Made by a program: the position numbers and the translations under genes
NCBI RefSeq assembly: GCF_030268225.1
Contig: NZ_BSQG01000001.1
Coordinates: 1,167,299-1,231,298, forward strand
Length of the DNA: 64,000 bases
Source of the DNA: Nocardiopsis ansamitocini
Lineage (GTDB): Bacteria > Actinomycetota > Actinomycetes > Streptosporangiales > Streptosporangiaceae
Direction: 5' to 3'
Part shown: positions 17,608 to 26,275 of the stretch, piece after piece
How the letters are laid out: each line of letters starts with the position of its first letter
Numbering within the stretch: position 1 is the stretch's first letter
The notes under the pieces: generated by a model
Seen by the model: only the letters and a program-made list of their open reading frames with translations
Told to the model about the DNA's origin: nothing
The model's database searches: none

Positions 17608-18407
17608 GCGAGAGGGGGCCCGCTCTGACGGCGAAAGCAGAGCATTCAACGCCTGACCGGGCCCGTGCGCGTGCGTTGTTCGAGCAGCTGAACGGGCTGG
17701 ACGTCGACGCGCCCGAGCGCCAACGCATCCGCGACGAGCTGGTGGAGCTGCACCTGCCGTTGGTGGAGTACCTCGCGCGGCGGTTCCGCAATCGCGGTGA
17801 GTGGCTCGACGACCTCACCCAAGTGGCCACGATCGGGCTGATCAAGTCCATCGACCGCTTCGATCTGGGGCGCGGCGTGGAGTTCTCCACTTACGCGACC
17901 CCCACGATCGTCGGTGAGATCAAGAGGCACTTCCGCGACAAGGGCTGGGCGGTGCGGGTCCCGCGTCGCCTCCAGGAGCTCAAACTGTCGCTGACCAAGG
18001 CAGTGGGCGAGCTGTCCCAGCGTCAAGGGCGCGCACCCACGGTCGCGGAGCTGGCCGAGTACCTGCGGATGACCGAGGAAGAGGTCCTGGAGGGCCTGGA
18101 GTCGGCGAACGCCTACTCCACGGTCTCTCTGGACGCTCCCGACAGTGGCGACGAGGACGCCCCCGCGGTTGCCGACTCGCTCGGGATCGTGGACGAGTCC
18201 CTTGAAGGAGTCGAGTACCGCGAGTCCCTCAAGCCGCTGCTGGAACAGCTTCCTCCGCGGGAAAAGCGCATCCTGCTACTGCGCTTCTTCGGCAATATGA
18301 CCCAGTCGCAGATCGCCACGGAGCTGGGCATCTCGCAGATGCACGTCTCCAGGCTGCTGGCCAGGACCCTCGCCCAGTTGCGCCAGGCACTGACCACCGA
18401 CGACTGA
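17604..18407 (+). CDS. SigB/SigF-family RNA polymerase sigma factor
   Basis: The 267-residue sigma factor has region 2 (HLPLVEYLARRF, DLTQVATIGLIKSIDRFDL), region 3 (LSQRQGRAPTVAELAEYL) and region 4 (LPPREKRILLLRFFGNMTQSQ then SQMHVSRLLA). It belongs to group 3 general stress and development sigma factors. It is translationally coupled to its presumed anti-sigma gene. In relatives the partner switch releases it under stress; the signal here is unknown. Confidence 0.94.
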   Translation: MSERGPALTAKAEHSTPDRARARALFEQLNGLDVDAPERQRIRDELVELHLPLVEYLARRFRNRGEWLDDLTQVATIGLIKSIDRFDLGRGVEFSTYATPTIVGEIKRHFRDKGWAVRVPRRLQELKLSLTKAVGELSQRQGRAPTVAELAEYLRMTEEEVLEGLESANAYSTVSLDAPDSGDEDAPAVADSLGIVDESLEGVEYRESLKPLLEQLPPREKRILLLRFFGNMTQSQIATELGISQMHVSRLLARTLAQLRQALTTDD

Positions 18408-18411
18408 CCAC

Positions 18412-18456
18412 TACGTGTGGCGGCCCGGTCCGACTCGGACCGGGCCGCCACACGTA
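18412..18456. terminator. Very strong bidirectional terminator
   Basis: The arms 18412-18433 and 18435-18456 are 22 bases each and perfectly complementary, the longest hairpin in the window. It lies between the sigma gene and the convergent membrane-protein gene. Confidence 0.9.
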
Positions 18457-18473
18457 CGGTCGGGATACCCCGG

Positions 18474-18887
18474 TCAGTCGTTCTTGCGACCGCCCCTTGG
18501 CGGTGGGTCCTGGGCTGGAAACAGCGTGGCCGTGGTGGCCGGGGCCAGGACCGCGGCGAGCGCGGCGGCGGCGACACCACCCAGTGCCAGGCTCAGCACG
18601 GGCTGCTGGCTGGTCCACAGGTAGTAGGCGACGATCAGCGCGAACAACTGGGTGAGGACCACCGGGCTGCGCGCCCATTCGTGCAGCTCGAAGAGTCCCC
18701 AGGCCACATAGCCCAGCGCAGCCGCCGCACCCAGCGCGAAGACCGCCAGGGGCAGGGCGTAGGTGATGTCGGCGCTGTTGCCCATCAGGGCGCTGAACAG
18801 GATGAAGACGCCTGAACCCAACAGGGCCAGACCGAGCAGCCCTTCGAGGACGGCCGCGATGACAATGGTGAATGGGCGTCTGGACAC
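18474..18887 (-). CDS. Four-helix membrane protein of unknown function
   Basis: The 137-residue product begins MSRRPFTIVIAAVLEGLLGL and has four hydrophobic segments (about 8-30, 43-63, 75-92 and 98-118) with a short basic tail. No catalytic motif is seen. It is divergent from the lipid-kinase gene, 68 bases away. The size and topology resemble small DUF membrane proteins common in actinomycetes. Confidence 0.75.
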   Translation of the reverse strand: MSRRPFTIVIAAVLEGLLGLALLGSGVFILFSALMGNSADITYALPLAVFALGAAAALGYVAWGLFELHEWARSPVVLTQLFALIVAYYLWTSQQPVLSLALGGVAAAALAAVLAPATTATLFPAQDPPPRGGRKND

Positions 18888-18943
18888 GCTTCACTGTAAC
18901 CGGCGCCGACCGGCCCTGTGGTCAGGCAGTGCGCCATCATCAC

Positions 18944-18949
18944 TACACT
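18944..18949 (+). promoter_or_regulatory. -10 element implying a leaderless lipid-kinase mRNA
   Basis: TACACT lies six bases before the GTG start at 18956, so the expected transcription start is the start codon itself. No Shine-Dalgarno sequence is present. The -35 region is weak. Confidence 0.5.
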
Positions 18950-18955
18950 GGCGGC

Positions 18956-19894
18956 GTGCGCGCCCTGTTCATCTCGAATCCGCAGGCCACCACGACCACC
19001 TCCCGTTCCCGGGATGTGATCGTGCGGGCCCTCGCAAGCGACGTCTCACTCGAAGTCGTGCAGACGGAGTACCGCAATCACGCCAAGGAGCTGGCGGGAG
19101 AAGCGGTGGAAAAGGGCTATGACCTGGTCATCAGCCTTGGCGGAGACGGGACCGTCAACGAGGTGGTCAACGGCATCCTCAGCGCACCGGCCGACTTGCC
19201 CCGCCCCGCCTACGCCGCACTCCCGGGCGGCAGCGCGAACGTGTTCATCCGGTCCCTGGGCCTGCCCACCGACCCGATCGAAGCAACCGGCGCGGTACTG
19301 GAAGCGCTTCGCAGCGGCTCTCGCCGCGAGGTGGGACTCGGTCAGATCGACGACCCCGAGGACGGTCGCTATTTCACGTTCTGCGCCGGATTCGGATGGG
19401 ATGCCGACGTGGTGCACGAGGTGGAACGCCAGCGACGGCGCGGCCTTCGCGCCTCTCCTGTGCTCTACGTAGGAATCGCCTTCCAGATGTTCGTGAGGGG
19501 TCGGGCCCTGCGCGACCCGTCACTGACCGTGGAGACGCCAGGCCGCAGACCGGTTTCCGACCTGTCCTTTGCGCTGGTGACCAACACGTCGCCCTGGACC
19601 TATGCGGGTTCGGTGGCCTTGCGTCCGACGCCGCGCTCCCGGCTGGAGCTGGGCCTGGACGCGTTCGCGATGACCCAGGTGAACCCGGTCCTGGCCGGCA
19701 AGATCCTGCGCAAGATGCTCTCCCCGAAGGGCGTGGATCCGCGCGGACGCGGCTACCTCACTTGGCATGACAAGCAGAAGTTCACCATCCGCTCTCAGCG
19801 CCCGCGAGCGTTCCAGATCGACGGCGAGTACCTCGGACACCGGGAACAGGTCAATTTCCGATCCATTCCGAAGGCATTACGAATAGTGGGCTGA
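18956..19894 (+). CDS. Diacylglycerol/lipid kinase family protein
   Basis: The 312-residue protein has the DAGK catalytic core. ISNPQATTT near the N-terminus, the nucleotide motif LGGDGTVNEVVNGIL near residue 60 and LPGGSANVFIRSLG near 95 are all present. The C-terminal half holds the beta-sandwich with FQIDGEYLGHREQV. Members phosphorylate diacylglycerol or related lipids at the inner membrane face. The start is GTG 18956, which fits the apparently leaderless promoter; an upstream in-frame start at 18872 would run into the divergent gene. Confidence 0.9.
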   Translation: MRALFISNPQATTTTSRSRDVIVRALASDVSLEVVQTEYRNHAKELAGEAVEKGYDLVISLGGDGTVNEVVNGILSAPADLPRPAYAALPGGSANVFIRSLGLPTDPIEATGAVLEALRSGSRREVGLGQIDDPEDGRYFTFCAGFGWDADVVHEVERQRRRGLRASPVLYVGIAFQMFVRGRALRDPSLTVETPGRRPVSDLSFALVTNTSPWTYAGSVALRPTPRSRLELGLDAFAMTQVNPVLAGKILRKMLSPKGVDPRGRGYLTWHDKQKFTIRSQRPRAFQIDGEYLGHREQVNFRSIPKALRIVG

Positions 19895-20239
19895 GAGCGG
19901 GCAAACCGGAGATCGTGAGTGCTTGTGACACACGCGACACGCCCGACGCCGGGTTGAGACACCGGACGTACTTGAAAGCTCAGGTTAACCCTGGCACGCT
20001 CAAAGTATCGCCGCACGTTACAGGCAGGTTAACGCCTCGATCCGCGGTCAATGGCTGCAACAGGGAAGACTTCCGCGCCCGACAGAGCCATTCGGATCGA
20101 ACCATAACCAGCCTGTTTCCAAGGGCGCGTAAGCGAAGTCGGGATCGACAACAAGACGGCCCCGAAACAGCGTTTGACTTCGTGAATTCGTTCACAAAGC
20201 GCACGCCCCTGATCGCCTCACTGTGAGGAGTGGACCCGC
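19895..20239 (+). promoter_or_regulatory. whiB1 upstream control region
   Basis: The 345-base gap before whiB1 holds no gene. TGTGA-N6-CGACA at 19924-19939 resembles a CRP half-site pair with an imperfect right arm. A palindrome GTGAA-TTCG-TTCAC spans 20182-20195, about 45 bases before the start. In M. tuberculosis whiB1 is under CRP control, which makes these worth testing. The ribosome site is GAGGAG near 20225. Confidence 0.4.
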
Positions 20240-20503
20240 ATGGACTGGCGCCACCACGCTGCCTGCCGTGACGAAGACCCCGAACTGTTCTTCCCCATTG
20301 GAAACTCCGGGCCGGCACTGACCCAGATCGAAGAAGCCAAAGAGGTGTGTCGGCGCTGTCCGGCGATGAACGCCTGCCTGCAGTGGGCGCTGAGCAGCGG
20401 CCAGGACGGAGGCGTCTGGGGCGGTATGAGCGAGGACGAGCGCCGTGCCCTCAAACGCCGTCGCGGCCTGCCCGCGACCAGCAGGGTGCACAGCAGCGTC
20501 TGA
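20240..20503 (+). CDS. whiB1: WhiB1/WblE-type iron-sulphur transcription regulator
   Basis: The 87-residue protein begins MDWRHHAACRDEDPELFF. The [4Fe-4S] ligands are Cys9, Cys37, Cys40 and Cys46, the same positions as in mycobacterial WhiB1. GVWGGMSEDERRALKRR follows, the turn and basic DNA-binding tail. WhiB1 binds the primary sigma factor region 4 and responds to nitric oxide. The neighbouring genes (pdtaS and the biotinyl protein) match the mycobacterial whiB1 locus, which supports orthology. Confidence 0.95.
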   Translation: MDWRHHAACRDEDPELFFPIGNSGPALTQIEEAKEVCRRCPAMNACLQWALSSGQDGGVWGGMSEDERRALKRRRGLPATSRVHSSV

Positions 20504-20513
20504 TTCCGACGCG

Positions 20514-20542
20514 AGGTGGCCGGGATCGTTCACCGGCCACCT
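20514..20542. terminator. Terminator between whiB1 and pdtaS
   Basis: A 10-base stem (AGGTGGCCGG and its complement) with a nine-base loop lies between these convergent genes. Confidence 0.75.
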
Positions 20543-20648
20543 TCGACTGGCCGCTGTGGGCCGGGGGATCACGCCGGTCCCCCGCCCTATCGAGCGACAG
20601 ACCGGCCTCGGAGCCGCCGAGGCCGCACCGGACACGACTGCCTGCCAA

Positions 20649-22208
20649 TCAGGTGTAGGACTGCACTTCGTGATCGACCGGCAGATCCAGCAGCGCCTTG
20701 GTCCCTCCGCCCTTCTCAGGGGTGATTTCGAGTCTCCCGGCAAGCTCGCCGGCGATGAGCGTGCGCACGATCTGCAGGCCCAGGCTGCTGGTGGTCTCCA
20801 GGTCGAAGCCTTCGGGCAGACCGACCCCGTCGTCGATGATCTCGATCAGCAACCGAGCCGGCGACTTGTCCTCCCCAGGAGCCGGGGGCGGCGCCTCCCG
20901 GTGGACCCGCACCTCGATCTTGCCCGGTCCCTGCTTGAGCCCGTGCTCGACGGCGTTCTGGACGAGCTCGGTGAGCACCATCGACAGCGGGGTCGCCACG
21001 AGTGCCGACAGCAGGCCGAAGTGCCCGACCCTGCGCGGCACTACGAAAGCGCCGGTGGAGGAGACCTCCGCGGCCATCTCGATGACCCGGTCGGCGATGT
21101 CGTCGAAGTCGACGGTCTCGTCGGGCGTGTGCGAGAGCATCTCGTGCACGATGGCGATGGACCCGACCCGGCGGACCGCCTCGTCCAACGCGTCGCGGCC
21201 CTCCGGGTTGCTCAGCCTGCGCGACTGGAGCCGGAGCAGCGCGGCCACCGTTTGAAGGTTGTTCTTCACCCGGTGATGGATCTCGCGGATGGTGGCGTCC
21301 TTGGTCATCAGCTCGCGCTCGCGGCGGCGCAGTTCGGTGACGTCGCGCACCATGATCAGCGCACCGATCCGGTTCCGGGCGACGACCAAGGGGATGGCGC
21401 GCAGCTGGATCGTGGAACCGCGCGCCTCCACCTCGGCCTCTTGAGGAATGCGGCCGCCCGCGGTCCAGTTCAACGACTCGTCCCGGGGATCGGCGACCGC
21501 TGACAGCTCGGAGGTGGTGCGAGCGAGCGAGGTACCGACCAGATCAGCGGCGAGACCGAGCCTGCGGTAGGCCGAAAGAGCGTTGGGACTGGCGTAGACG
21601 ACGCGCCCCTCCTGGTCCAAACGGAGCAGGCCGTCTCCGACCCGGGGGGAGCGCACCATCAACGGTCCCTGGTCGCTGAACGGGAACTCCCCCTCGGCGA
21701 TCATCTGGGCGAGATCGCTGGCGCTTTGCAGATAGGTGAGTTCCAACCGGCTCGGGGTACGGGCCGAGCTCAGGTTGGTGCTGCGCTGGATCACACCGAG
21801 CAGCTGCCCCTTCCTGCGCACAGGGATGGTCTCCTCGCGCACCGGAACCCCACCCGACCAGTCGGGGTCGCCTTCGCGACAGATCCTGCCCTCGCTCCAG
21901 GCGCGGTCGATGAGCACTCTCTTCGCCTGCATCTGCGGGCTCGCGCGACCAGCAGTCGTACCCTCGCCGTCGGTGTCGTGGAGGAACTTCTCCACGAGGT
22001 CGTCCTGGAAAGCGGTGGGGCCGGTGGTCGGGCGCATCTGGGCGACCGCGACCCACCCGGTGTCGTCGCGCAGACGCACCCACAACACCAGGTCGGCGAA
22101 AGACAGGTCGGCGAGTAGCTGCCAGTCGGAGACCAAGGAGTGCAACCACTCCAGGTCGGCCGTCTTGAGCGCCGTATACCTTCTGATGAGATCACTGAGG
22201 TGAGGCAC
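20649..22208 (-). CDS. pdtaS: Sensor histidine kinase PdtaS
   Basis: The 519-residue cytosolic kinase has an N-terminal GAF-like domain (to about 150), a PAS domain (about 190-290), a HisKA_2 dimerisation/phosphoacceptor domain with EIHHRVKNNLQTVAALLRLQ near residue 311, and an HATPase domain (TELVQNAVEHGL). This architecture matches PdtaS, which phosphorylates the ANTAR-type antiterminator PdtaR. No pdtaR gene is adjacent, but an ANTAR protein lacking a receiver is encoded at 55811. The start is GTG 22208 without a strong ribosome site. A dre-like site lies 55 bases upstream. Confidence 0.92.
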   Translation of the reverse strand: MPHLSDLIRRYTALKTADLEWLHSLVSDWQLLADLSFADLVLWVRLRDDTGWVAVAQMRPTTGPTAFQDDLVEKFLHDTDGEGTTAGRASPQMQAKRVLIDRAWSEGRICREGDPDWSGGVPVREETIPVRRKGQLLGVIQRSTNLSSARTPSRLELTYLQSASDLAQMIAEGEFPFSDQGPLMVRSPRVGDGLLRLDQEGRVVYASPNALSAYRRLGLAADLVGTSLARTTSELSAVADPRDESLNWTAGGRIPQEAEVEARGSTIQLRAIPLVVARNRIGALIMVRDVTELRRRERELMTKDATIREIHHRVKNNLQTVAALLRLQSRRLSNPEGRDALDEAVRRVGSIAIVHEMLSHTPDETVDFDDIADRVIEMAAEVSSTGAFVVPRRVGHFGLLSALVATPLSMVLTELVQNAVEHGLKQGPGKIEVRVHREAPPPAPGEDKSPARLLIEIIDDGVGLPEGFDLETTSSLGLQIVRTLIAGELAGRLEITPEKGGGTKALLDLPVDHEVQSYT

Positions 22209-22262
22209 TCACAAATCATCCCACGAGTAGAGGCATACTCATTGGATGGGTTTTTCTACCAA

Positions 22263-22274
22263 TGGCCTAGACCA
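22263..22274. promoter_or_regulatory. dre-type DasR operator
   Basis: TGGCCTAGACCA differs from the dre core TGGTCTAGACCA at one position. An overlapping ACCAGTTCTGGT palindrome (22271-22282) extends it. The site is between the divergent pdtaS and dasR starts, so it could give dasR autoregulation and also touch pdtaS. The consensus is known from Streptomyces; binding here is inferred. Confidence 0.7.
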
Positions 22275-22372
22275 GTTCTGGTCATTGTGGTTGCCCAGGG
22301 ATGTGCCGGACCTTTGGCACTGCGAAGATGCGGCAAATGCCGGATGGGCGGGAAGCGGTGGAGGAAACCGAC

Positions 22373-23113
22373 GTGACGGGTCAGCGAACACTCGAAGACA
22401 GCCCCCGAGTTCCGAAGTATTACCAGGTCAAGAAGCAGCTACTCGCTCTCATCGAGACGATGCCGGCGGGGAACCCGGTGCCACCGGAGCGGGCGTTGGC
22501 CACCCAGTTCGGGACCTCTCGGACAACGGTGCGCCAGGCCCTGACCGAGATGGTGGTGGAGGGCAGGCTGCTGCGGATTCAGGGCAAGGGCACGTTCGTC
22601 GCGAAGCCAAAGGTTGCCCAGGTTTTGCAATTGACGAGCTACACCCAGGAGATGCGCTCGCACGGCCTGCACCCGGCCACCCGGATCCTGGATGTGAGTT
22701 ACATCAATGCCGACGACGAGCTGGCCGAACTGTTGGCGATCCGCTCAGGTGGCCGGGTCCTGCGCATCGAACGGCTGCGGCTGGCCAACGGTGAACCGAT
22801 GGCGGTGGAGACCGCCCATCTGGCTGCCCGCCGCTTCCCCGGCTTACGCCGGCAGTTGGACCGCTACGCCTCGCTCTACGAGGCGCTGGCCAGTGCCTAC
22901 GACGTGCGCCTGGCCGAGGCCGAGGCCACGATCGAAACCGTGCTCGCCACCCCCAACGAGGCACGGCTGCTCGGCGTGGACGTCGGCCTCCCCTTGGTGC
23001 TGCACTGCCAGCACAGCTTCGATGCCGAGGGGCACCCCGTGGAATGGGTTCGCTCGCTGTACCGGGGTGACCGCTACAAGTTCGTCACCCGGTTGCGGCC
23101 GCCCCGGGACTAG
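22373..23113 (+). CDS. dasR: GntR/HutC-family regulator DasR
   Basis: The 246-residue protein starts at GTG 22373, eight bases after GGAGG. The winged helix includes [19 protein letters not shown] and [15 protein letters not shown]. The UTRA effector domain follows with [15 protein letters not shown] and a [16 protein letters not shown] ending. These segments are close to Streptomyces DasR, the global repressor of N-acetylglucosamine and chitin use whose DNA binding is relieved by glucosamine-6-phosphate and linked to development. A dre-like site precedes the gene. It is inserted between pdtaS and the biotinyl protein gene, which are neighbours in mycobacteria. Confidence 0.88.
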   Translation: MTGQRTLEDSPRVPKYYQVKKQLLALIETMPAGNPVPPERALATQFGTSRTTVRQALTEMVVEGRLLRIQGKGTFVAKPKVAQVLQLTSYTQEMRSHGLHPATRILDVSYINADDELAELLAIRSGGRVLRIERLRLANGEPMAVETAHLAARRFPGLRRQLDRYASLYEALASAYDVRLAEAEATIETVLATPNEARLLGVDVGLPLVLHCQHSFDAEGHPVEWVRSLYRGDRYKFVTRLRPPRD

Positions 23114-23120
23114 ACCGGGT

Positions 23121-23156
23121 GTCCTGGGTGTCCGGACCGGTCCGGACACCCAGGAC
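23121..23156. terminator. Bidirectional terminator after dasR
   Basis: The arms 23121-23138 and 23139-23156 form an 18-base perfect palindrome; the hairpin loop is the central bases. It separates dasR from the convergent biotinyl protein gene. Confidence 0.8.
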
Positions 23157-23210
23157 GTCCGCGCCTCATGGCGTACACGATCTGTTGTGGCCGGCCGCGG
23201 GACGGTGATG

Positions 23211-23423
23211 CTAGTCCACCACGGCGAGCAGGTCCCCTTCCCGAACCACGTCGCCTTCGGAGACGACGAGTTGAACGAGCGTTCCCGGGTCTTCCACCAG
23301 GACGGGGATCTCCATCTTCATGGACTCCAGGATCACCACCGCGGCTCCCTCCTCAAGGACGTCTCCCTCAGCTGCGAGGACCTTCCAGACGTTGGCGACC
23401 GTCTCGGCACGGATCTCGACCAT
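23211..23423 (-). CDS. Biotinylated carrier protein (TB7.3/BCCP-like)
   Basis: The 70-residue protein is a single biotinyl/lipoyl domain. ESMKMEIP places the modified lysine at Lys36. ATG 23423 is preceded by GAGGGG; the longer reading frame to 23501 overlaps the upstream gene and lacks a domain. It corresponds to mycobacterial TB7.3 beside pdtaS. A free-standing biotin carrier implies an acyl-CoA carboxylase encoded elsewhere. Confidence 0.88.
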   Translation of the reverse strand: MVEIRAETVANVWKVLAAEGDVLEEGAAVVILESMKMEIPVLVEDPGTLVQLVVSEGDVVREGDLLAVVD

Positions 23424-23494
23424 CGTGCGCCCCTCACTGTCTCCAAGAGCGTTCACCCGGCGAACGCTTTTGGAGACGTACCCGCTGACAGCCT

Positions 23495-24793
23495 TCACCA
23501 CCGCGATGCAGGTCGGTTCAGTACTGCGGAGAGGGCATCGACCACAGAGCCGTCGTACTCGTGGTCGGTGTCCATCCGCAGCCGCTGCAGGACAGCTGCG
23601 GTCCGATCGGCGTCCTTGGACTCTCCGACCAGGTCGTCGAAGGCATTGGTGACCTTGATGATCCGGCTCCCCAGCGGAGGCGGCCCGTCATCGCCGTCGC
23701 CCGCCGAAGGCTCGCATTGGCGCCGGACCAGCTCTGCGACGCTGTCCAGGACACCGGTCTCGCGGATCACGGCGGAACCGAGTTCGGCGATACGCCGCTG
23801 TTCCCGGGGCGCGGCCAGGACGGTGGCGCCACTGGGTATGGGGTCGCGCAACGACAGTTGACCGATGTCGTGCATGAGGGCGGCGTACTCCAGTTCCAGG
23901 AGATCGGACTCACGCATACCGAGCTCGCAGCCCACCGCTTGGGAGAGCTCGCTCACCCGACGGGAATGGCCGGTCTCGACGTAACCGCCCACCTCCGTGA
24001 CCCGGGAGAGCGCCCGCACAGTCTGCAGGTAGGTGAGCCGGATTTCAGCGAACCGTCGAAACGCAACCTGGGTGACCAGCAGAGGGGCGGTGAAGACCAG
24101 AAGAGCGGCCAGGCCCATCACGTAGGCCGACAGCGCCATGAGGATGCCCGATGCGCCGATCGCCATCCCGATGGGGAGCTGGGCGCGCATCTCGTCCCGC
24201 AGGGTGACCCGAAAACGCGTGTGCAGCCGATCTGCACGGATCGCGGCAGCGGCCACCGAATCCAGGGCCCAGACCATCACCACGAGTCCGGCCATCAGCC
24301 CGAGCGAGACCCACCACAGCTCGCCCTCGGGTCCGACGAAGCCGACGATGGGCCGGAAGACAAGGGCGAGGACGGAGAGGCTCAACAGCCGTCTGGCGAG
24401 GTCCCCCCAGTGCGGTGATTGACCGACCATGATGTGCGGCAGCTCGCCCAGCAGCAGGCCGACTGCGACGACGGCAATGACCTGCCAGGCCGTGTGCGAG
24501 ACCGACTCCGTACCGATCGTGATCAGGAACGCGTAGGCGATGGCGGCAGCCGAGGCGATGGGGGCTACCTCGCGGTGGCCGGGGAGAGTGATCCGGGCGA
24601 GTTCGCCAAGCCCTACCAGCACGCCGAAGGCGAGAGCGACCTGCGGCTGGTCGAATCCGGTGACGAGAGTGGCCAGCAGCGTCCCCACCGCCACGAGCAC
24701 GGCCAGTCCGATGATCAGCGGCCGGGTCAGGCCGATGCGGTGCGGGGGGTTGGTTCGTGCGGGTGCCGGAGCGATAGGGGCGGCCTCTGTCAT
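23495..24793 (-). CDS. Membrane protein with C-terminal HD domain
   Basis: The 432-residue protein has about seven hydrophobic segments in residues 20-240. A degenerate HD phosphohydrolase domain follows, with TGHSRRVSELSQAVG near residue 278 and MHDIGQLSLRDP near 308. The GYP signature of HD-GYP proteins is missing. Its ATG overlaps the stop of the upstream HD-GYP gene by ATGA. A nucleotide-signalling or receptor role is possible, but catalytic competence is uncertain. Confidence 0.82.
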   Translation of the reverse strand: MTEAAPIAPAPARTNPPHRIGLTRPLIIGLAVLVAVGTLLATLVTGFDQPQVALAFGVLVGLGELARITLPGHREVAPIASAAAIAYAFLITIGTESVSHTAWQVIAVVAVGLLLGELPHIMVGQSPHWGDLARRLLSLSVLALVFRPIVGFVGPEGELWWVSLGLMAGLVVMVWALDSVAAAAIRADRLHTRFRVTLRDEMRAQLPIGMAIGASGILMALSAYVMGLAALLVFTAPLLVTQVAFRRFAEIRLTYLQTVRALSRVTEVGGYVETGHSRRVSELSQAVGCELGMRESDLLELEYAALMHDIGQLSLRDPIPSGATVLAAPREQRRIAELGSAVIRETGVLDSVAELVRRQCEPSAGDGDDGPPPLGSRIIKVTNAFDDLVGESKDADRTAAVLQRLRMDTDHEYDGSVVDALSAVLNRPASRW

Positions 24794-26136
24794 GATCTGG
24801 TGGTCTCCCCCGCGACCCGTACGGATGCTGCCGGGGCTTCGGGCTCGTGGTGGGTGACGCACTCGTCCTCGTCCGGTTCGACCAGGTCGGGGACTTCCCA
24901 ACCCTCACGGTCGACGGCGCGTACCAGTGCCTCGACCATCCGGGGATCGAATTGGGTTCCGGCGCAGCGACGCAGCTCGATGATCGCGTCTTCGGCGGAC
25001 CAGGCGGTGCGGTAGGAGCGGGTGGAGGTCAGGCAATCGAAGACGTCCGCGACCGAGACCAACCGGGCCGCCTCGGGGATCTCCTCCCCGGCGAGGCCCA
25101 TCGGGTAACCGCCGCCGTCCATACGCTCGTGGTGATGCATGATGCCGGCGAGCGCCTCGTCCAGGAAGTCGATCTCTCGAACGATCTCGTAGCCGCGCAT
25201 GGGGTGCAACTGGATGGCGGCGAACTCATCCTCGGTGAGTTTCCCGGCCTTCTGCAAAATCTTGGTGGGTACGCCCAGCTTGCCGATGTCGTGCAACATT
25301 CCCGCATAGCGCATCGTCTGGACCCGCTCGGCAGACATTCCGAGCTCGTCGGCGATCATCCCGGCGGCCTTGGCCACCCGCATGCAGTGGCCGCGGGTGT
25401 AGTAGTCCTTGGTCTCCACCGCCTGGCACAGTGTGGCCAAGGTGGAATCGTGGGCCCGTTGCTGGGAGACGTACTGGTCGAAAGCCCACCGGGCGATGAA
25501 CAAAGGGATCAGTACCAGGAGCACCGCAAAGGGTCCCACCGCACCCCAGATGGCAGCGATGAACAGTCCGAGCATCCCGTAACCGAGCGAGGAAAGCTCC
25601 AGTGTGGCCAGAGGACGCCACATCACCCGCCGCGGCCGTTGGATACGGACAGCGCCCAAGCACCACAGCAGGCCGGCGACGAGCAAGCTGTTGAGCAGTG
25701 AGTAGGCCAGAACCGCGACAGCGAAGGGCAGCACGATCCACGGGAAGGCGTCTTCGTCGGGGACTCCGACACCTCCGCCGAGCATCTGGAACACGTGGCC
25801 TGCGGCGTAACCGGCAAAAGCAAACTGTCCGCCGTTGAAAAGGCGCTTGACCAGGTCCTGCCGGCGAAAGATCAGGCAGGAGGCAAAGCCCACGATCGCG
25901 GCTCCGACCGGCCCCACCAGTACAACCGCGGCGAGCGACGCCGACGAACTGGGCGAGATACCGGTTTTGCCTCTGTGGACCAGGGTGCTGATCGACTCGG
26001 CGACGACGAAGAGGACCGCCAAGAGGACGAGGGTGCCGGGGTCGATGCCGTCAAAGGGCCCCAGCACCATGACGGCGGTGGCACCAAGCACAACAAGGCC
26101 GACGTACAACCGCGCAGCCACTGGCAGGGCACGCAA
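24790..26136 (-). CDS. Membrane HD-GYP domain protein
   Basis: The 448-residue protein has several transmembrane segments to about residue 225 and then an HD-GYP domain. Motifs are GHCMRVAKAAGMIADEL, MLHDIGKLGVP near residue 282 and HHHERMDGGGYPMGL near 332, all expected in active cyclic di-GMP phosphodiesterases. The start is TTG 26136 behind AAGGAG. It is coupled to a second, degenerate HD membrane protein, suggesting they form one complex. Confidence 0.87.
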   Translation of the reverse strand: MRALPVAARLYVGLVVLGATAVMVLGPFDGIDPGTLVLLAVLFVVAESISTLVHRGKTGISPSSSASLAAVVLVGPVGAAIVGFASCLIFRRQDLVKRLFNGGQFAFAGYAAGHVFQMLGGGVGVPDEDAFPWIVLPFAVAVLAYSLLNSLLVAGLLWCLGAVRIQRPRRVMWRPLATLELSSLGYGMLGLFIAAIWGAVGPFAVLLVLIPLFIARWAFDQYVSQQRAHDSTLATLCQAVETKDYYTRGHCMRVAKAAGMIADELGMSAERVQTMRYAGMLHDIGKLGVPTKILQKAGKLTEDEFAAIQLHPMRGYEIVREIDFLDEALAGIMHHHERMDGGGYPMGLAGEEIPEAARLVSVADVFDCLTSTRSYRTAWSAEDAIIELRRCAGTQFDPRMVEALVRAVDREGWEVPDLVEPDEDECVTHHEPEAPAASVRVAGETTRS

Positions 26137-26194
26137 TTCCCGCTCCTTCTCGTCCTGATGCCAGCCGTTCCGTCATAGTTTCAGAGATTGCGCC

Positions 26195-26275
26195 CTACCA
26201 CCAGGACCAGCCGTTGACTGTGGTGATGGCAGTGACGATCACATAGAACGCGTGTGTCGCGAAGATCCAGCTCAT
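26195..26275 (-). CDS. Candidate 26-residue Trp-rich membrane peptide
   Basis: A tiny frame starting at ATG 26275 encodes a mostly hydrophobic peptide with one likely membrane segment and the ending NGWSWW. It lies 58 bases upstream of the HD-GYP gene on the same strand, and a GGCGG-like site precedes the start. Its composition suggests a small membrane protein or leader peptide. No hairpin lies between it and the HD-GYP gene, which argues against attenuation. It is below the usual calling size and could be chance. Confidence 0.35.
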   Translation of the reverse strand: MSWIFATHAFYVIVTAITTVNGWSWW

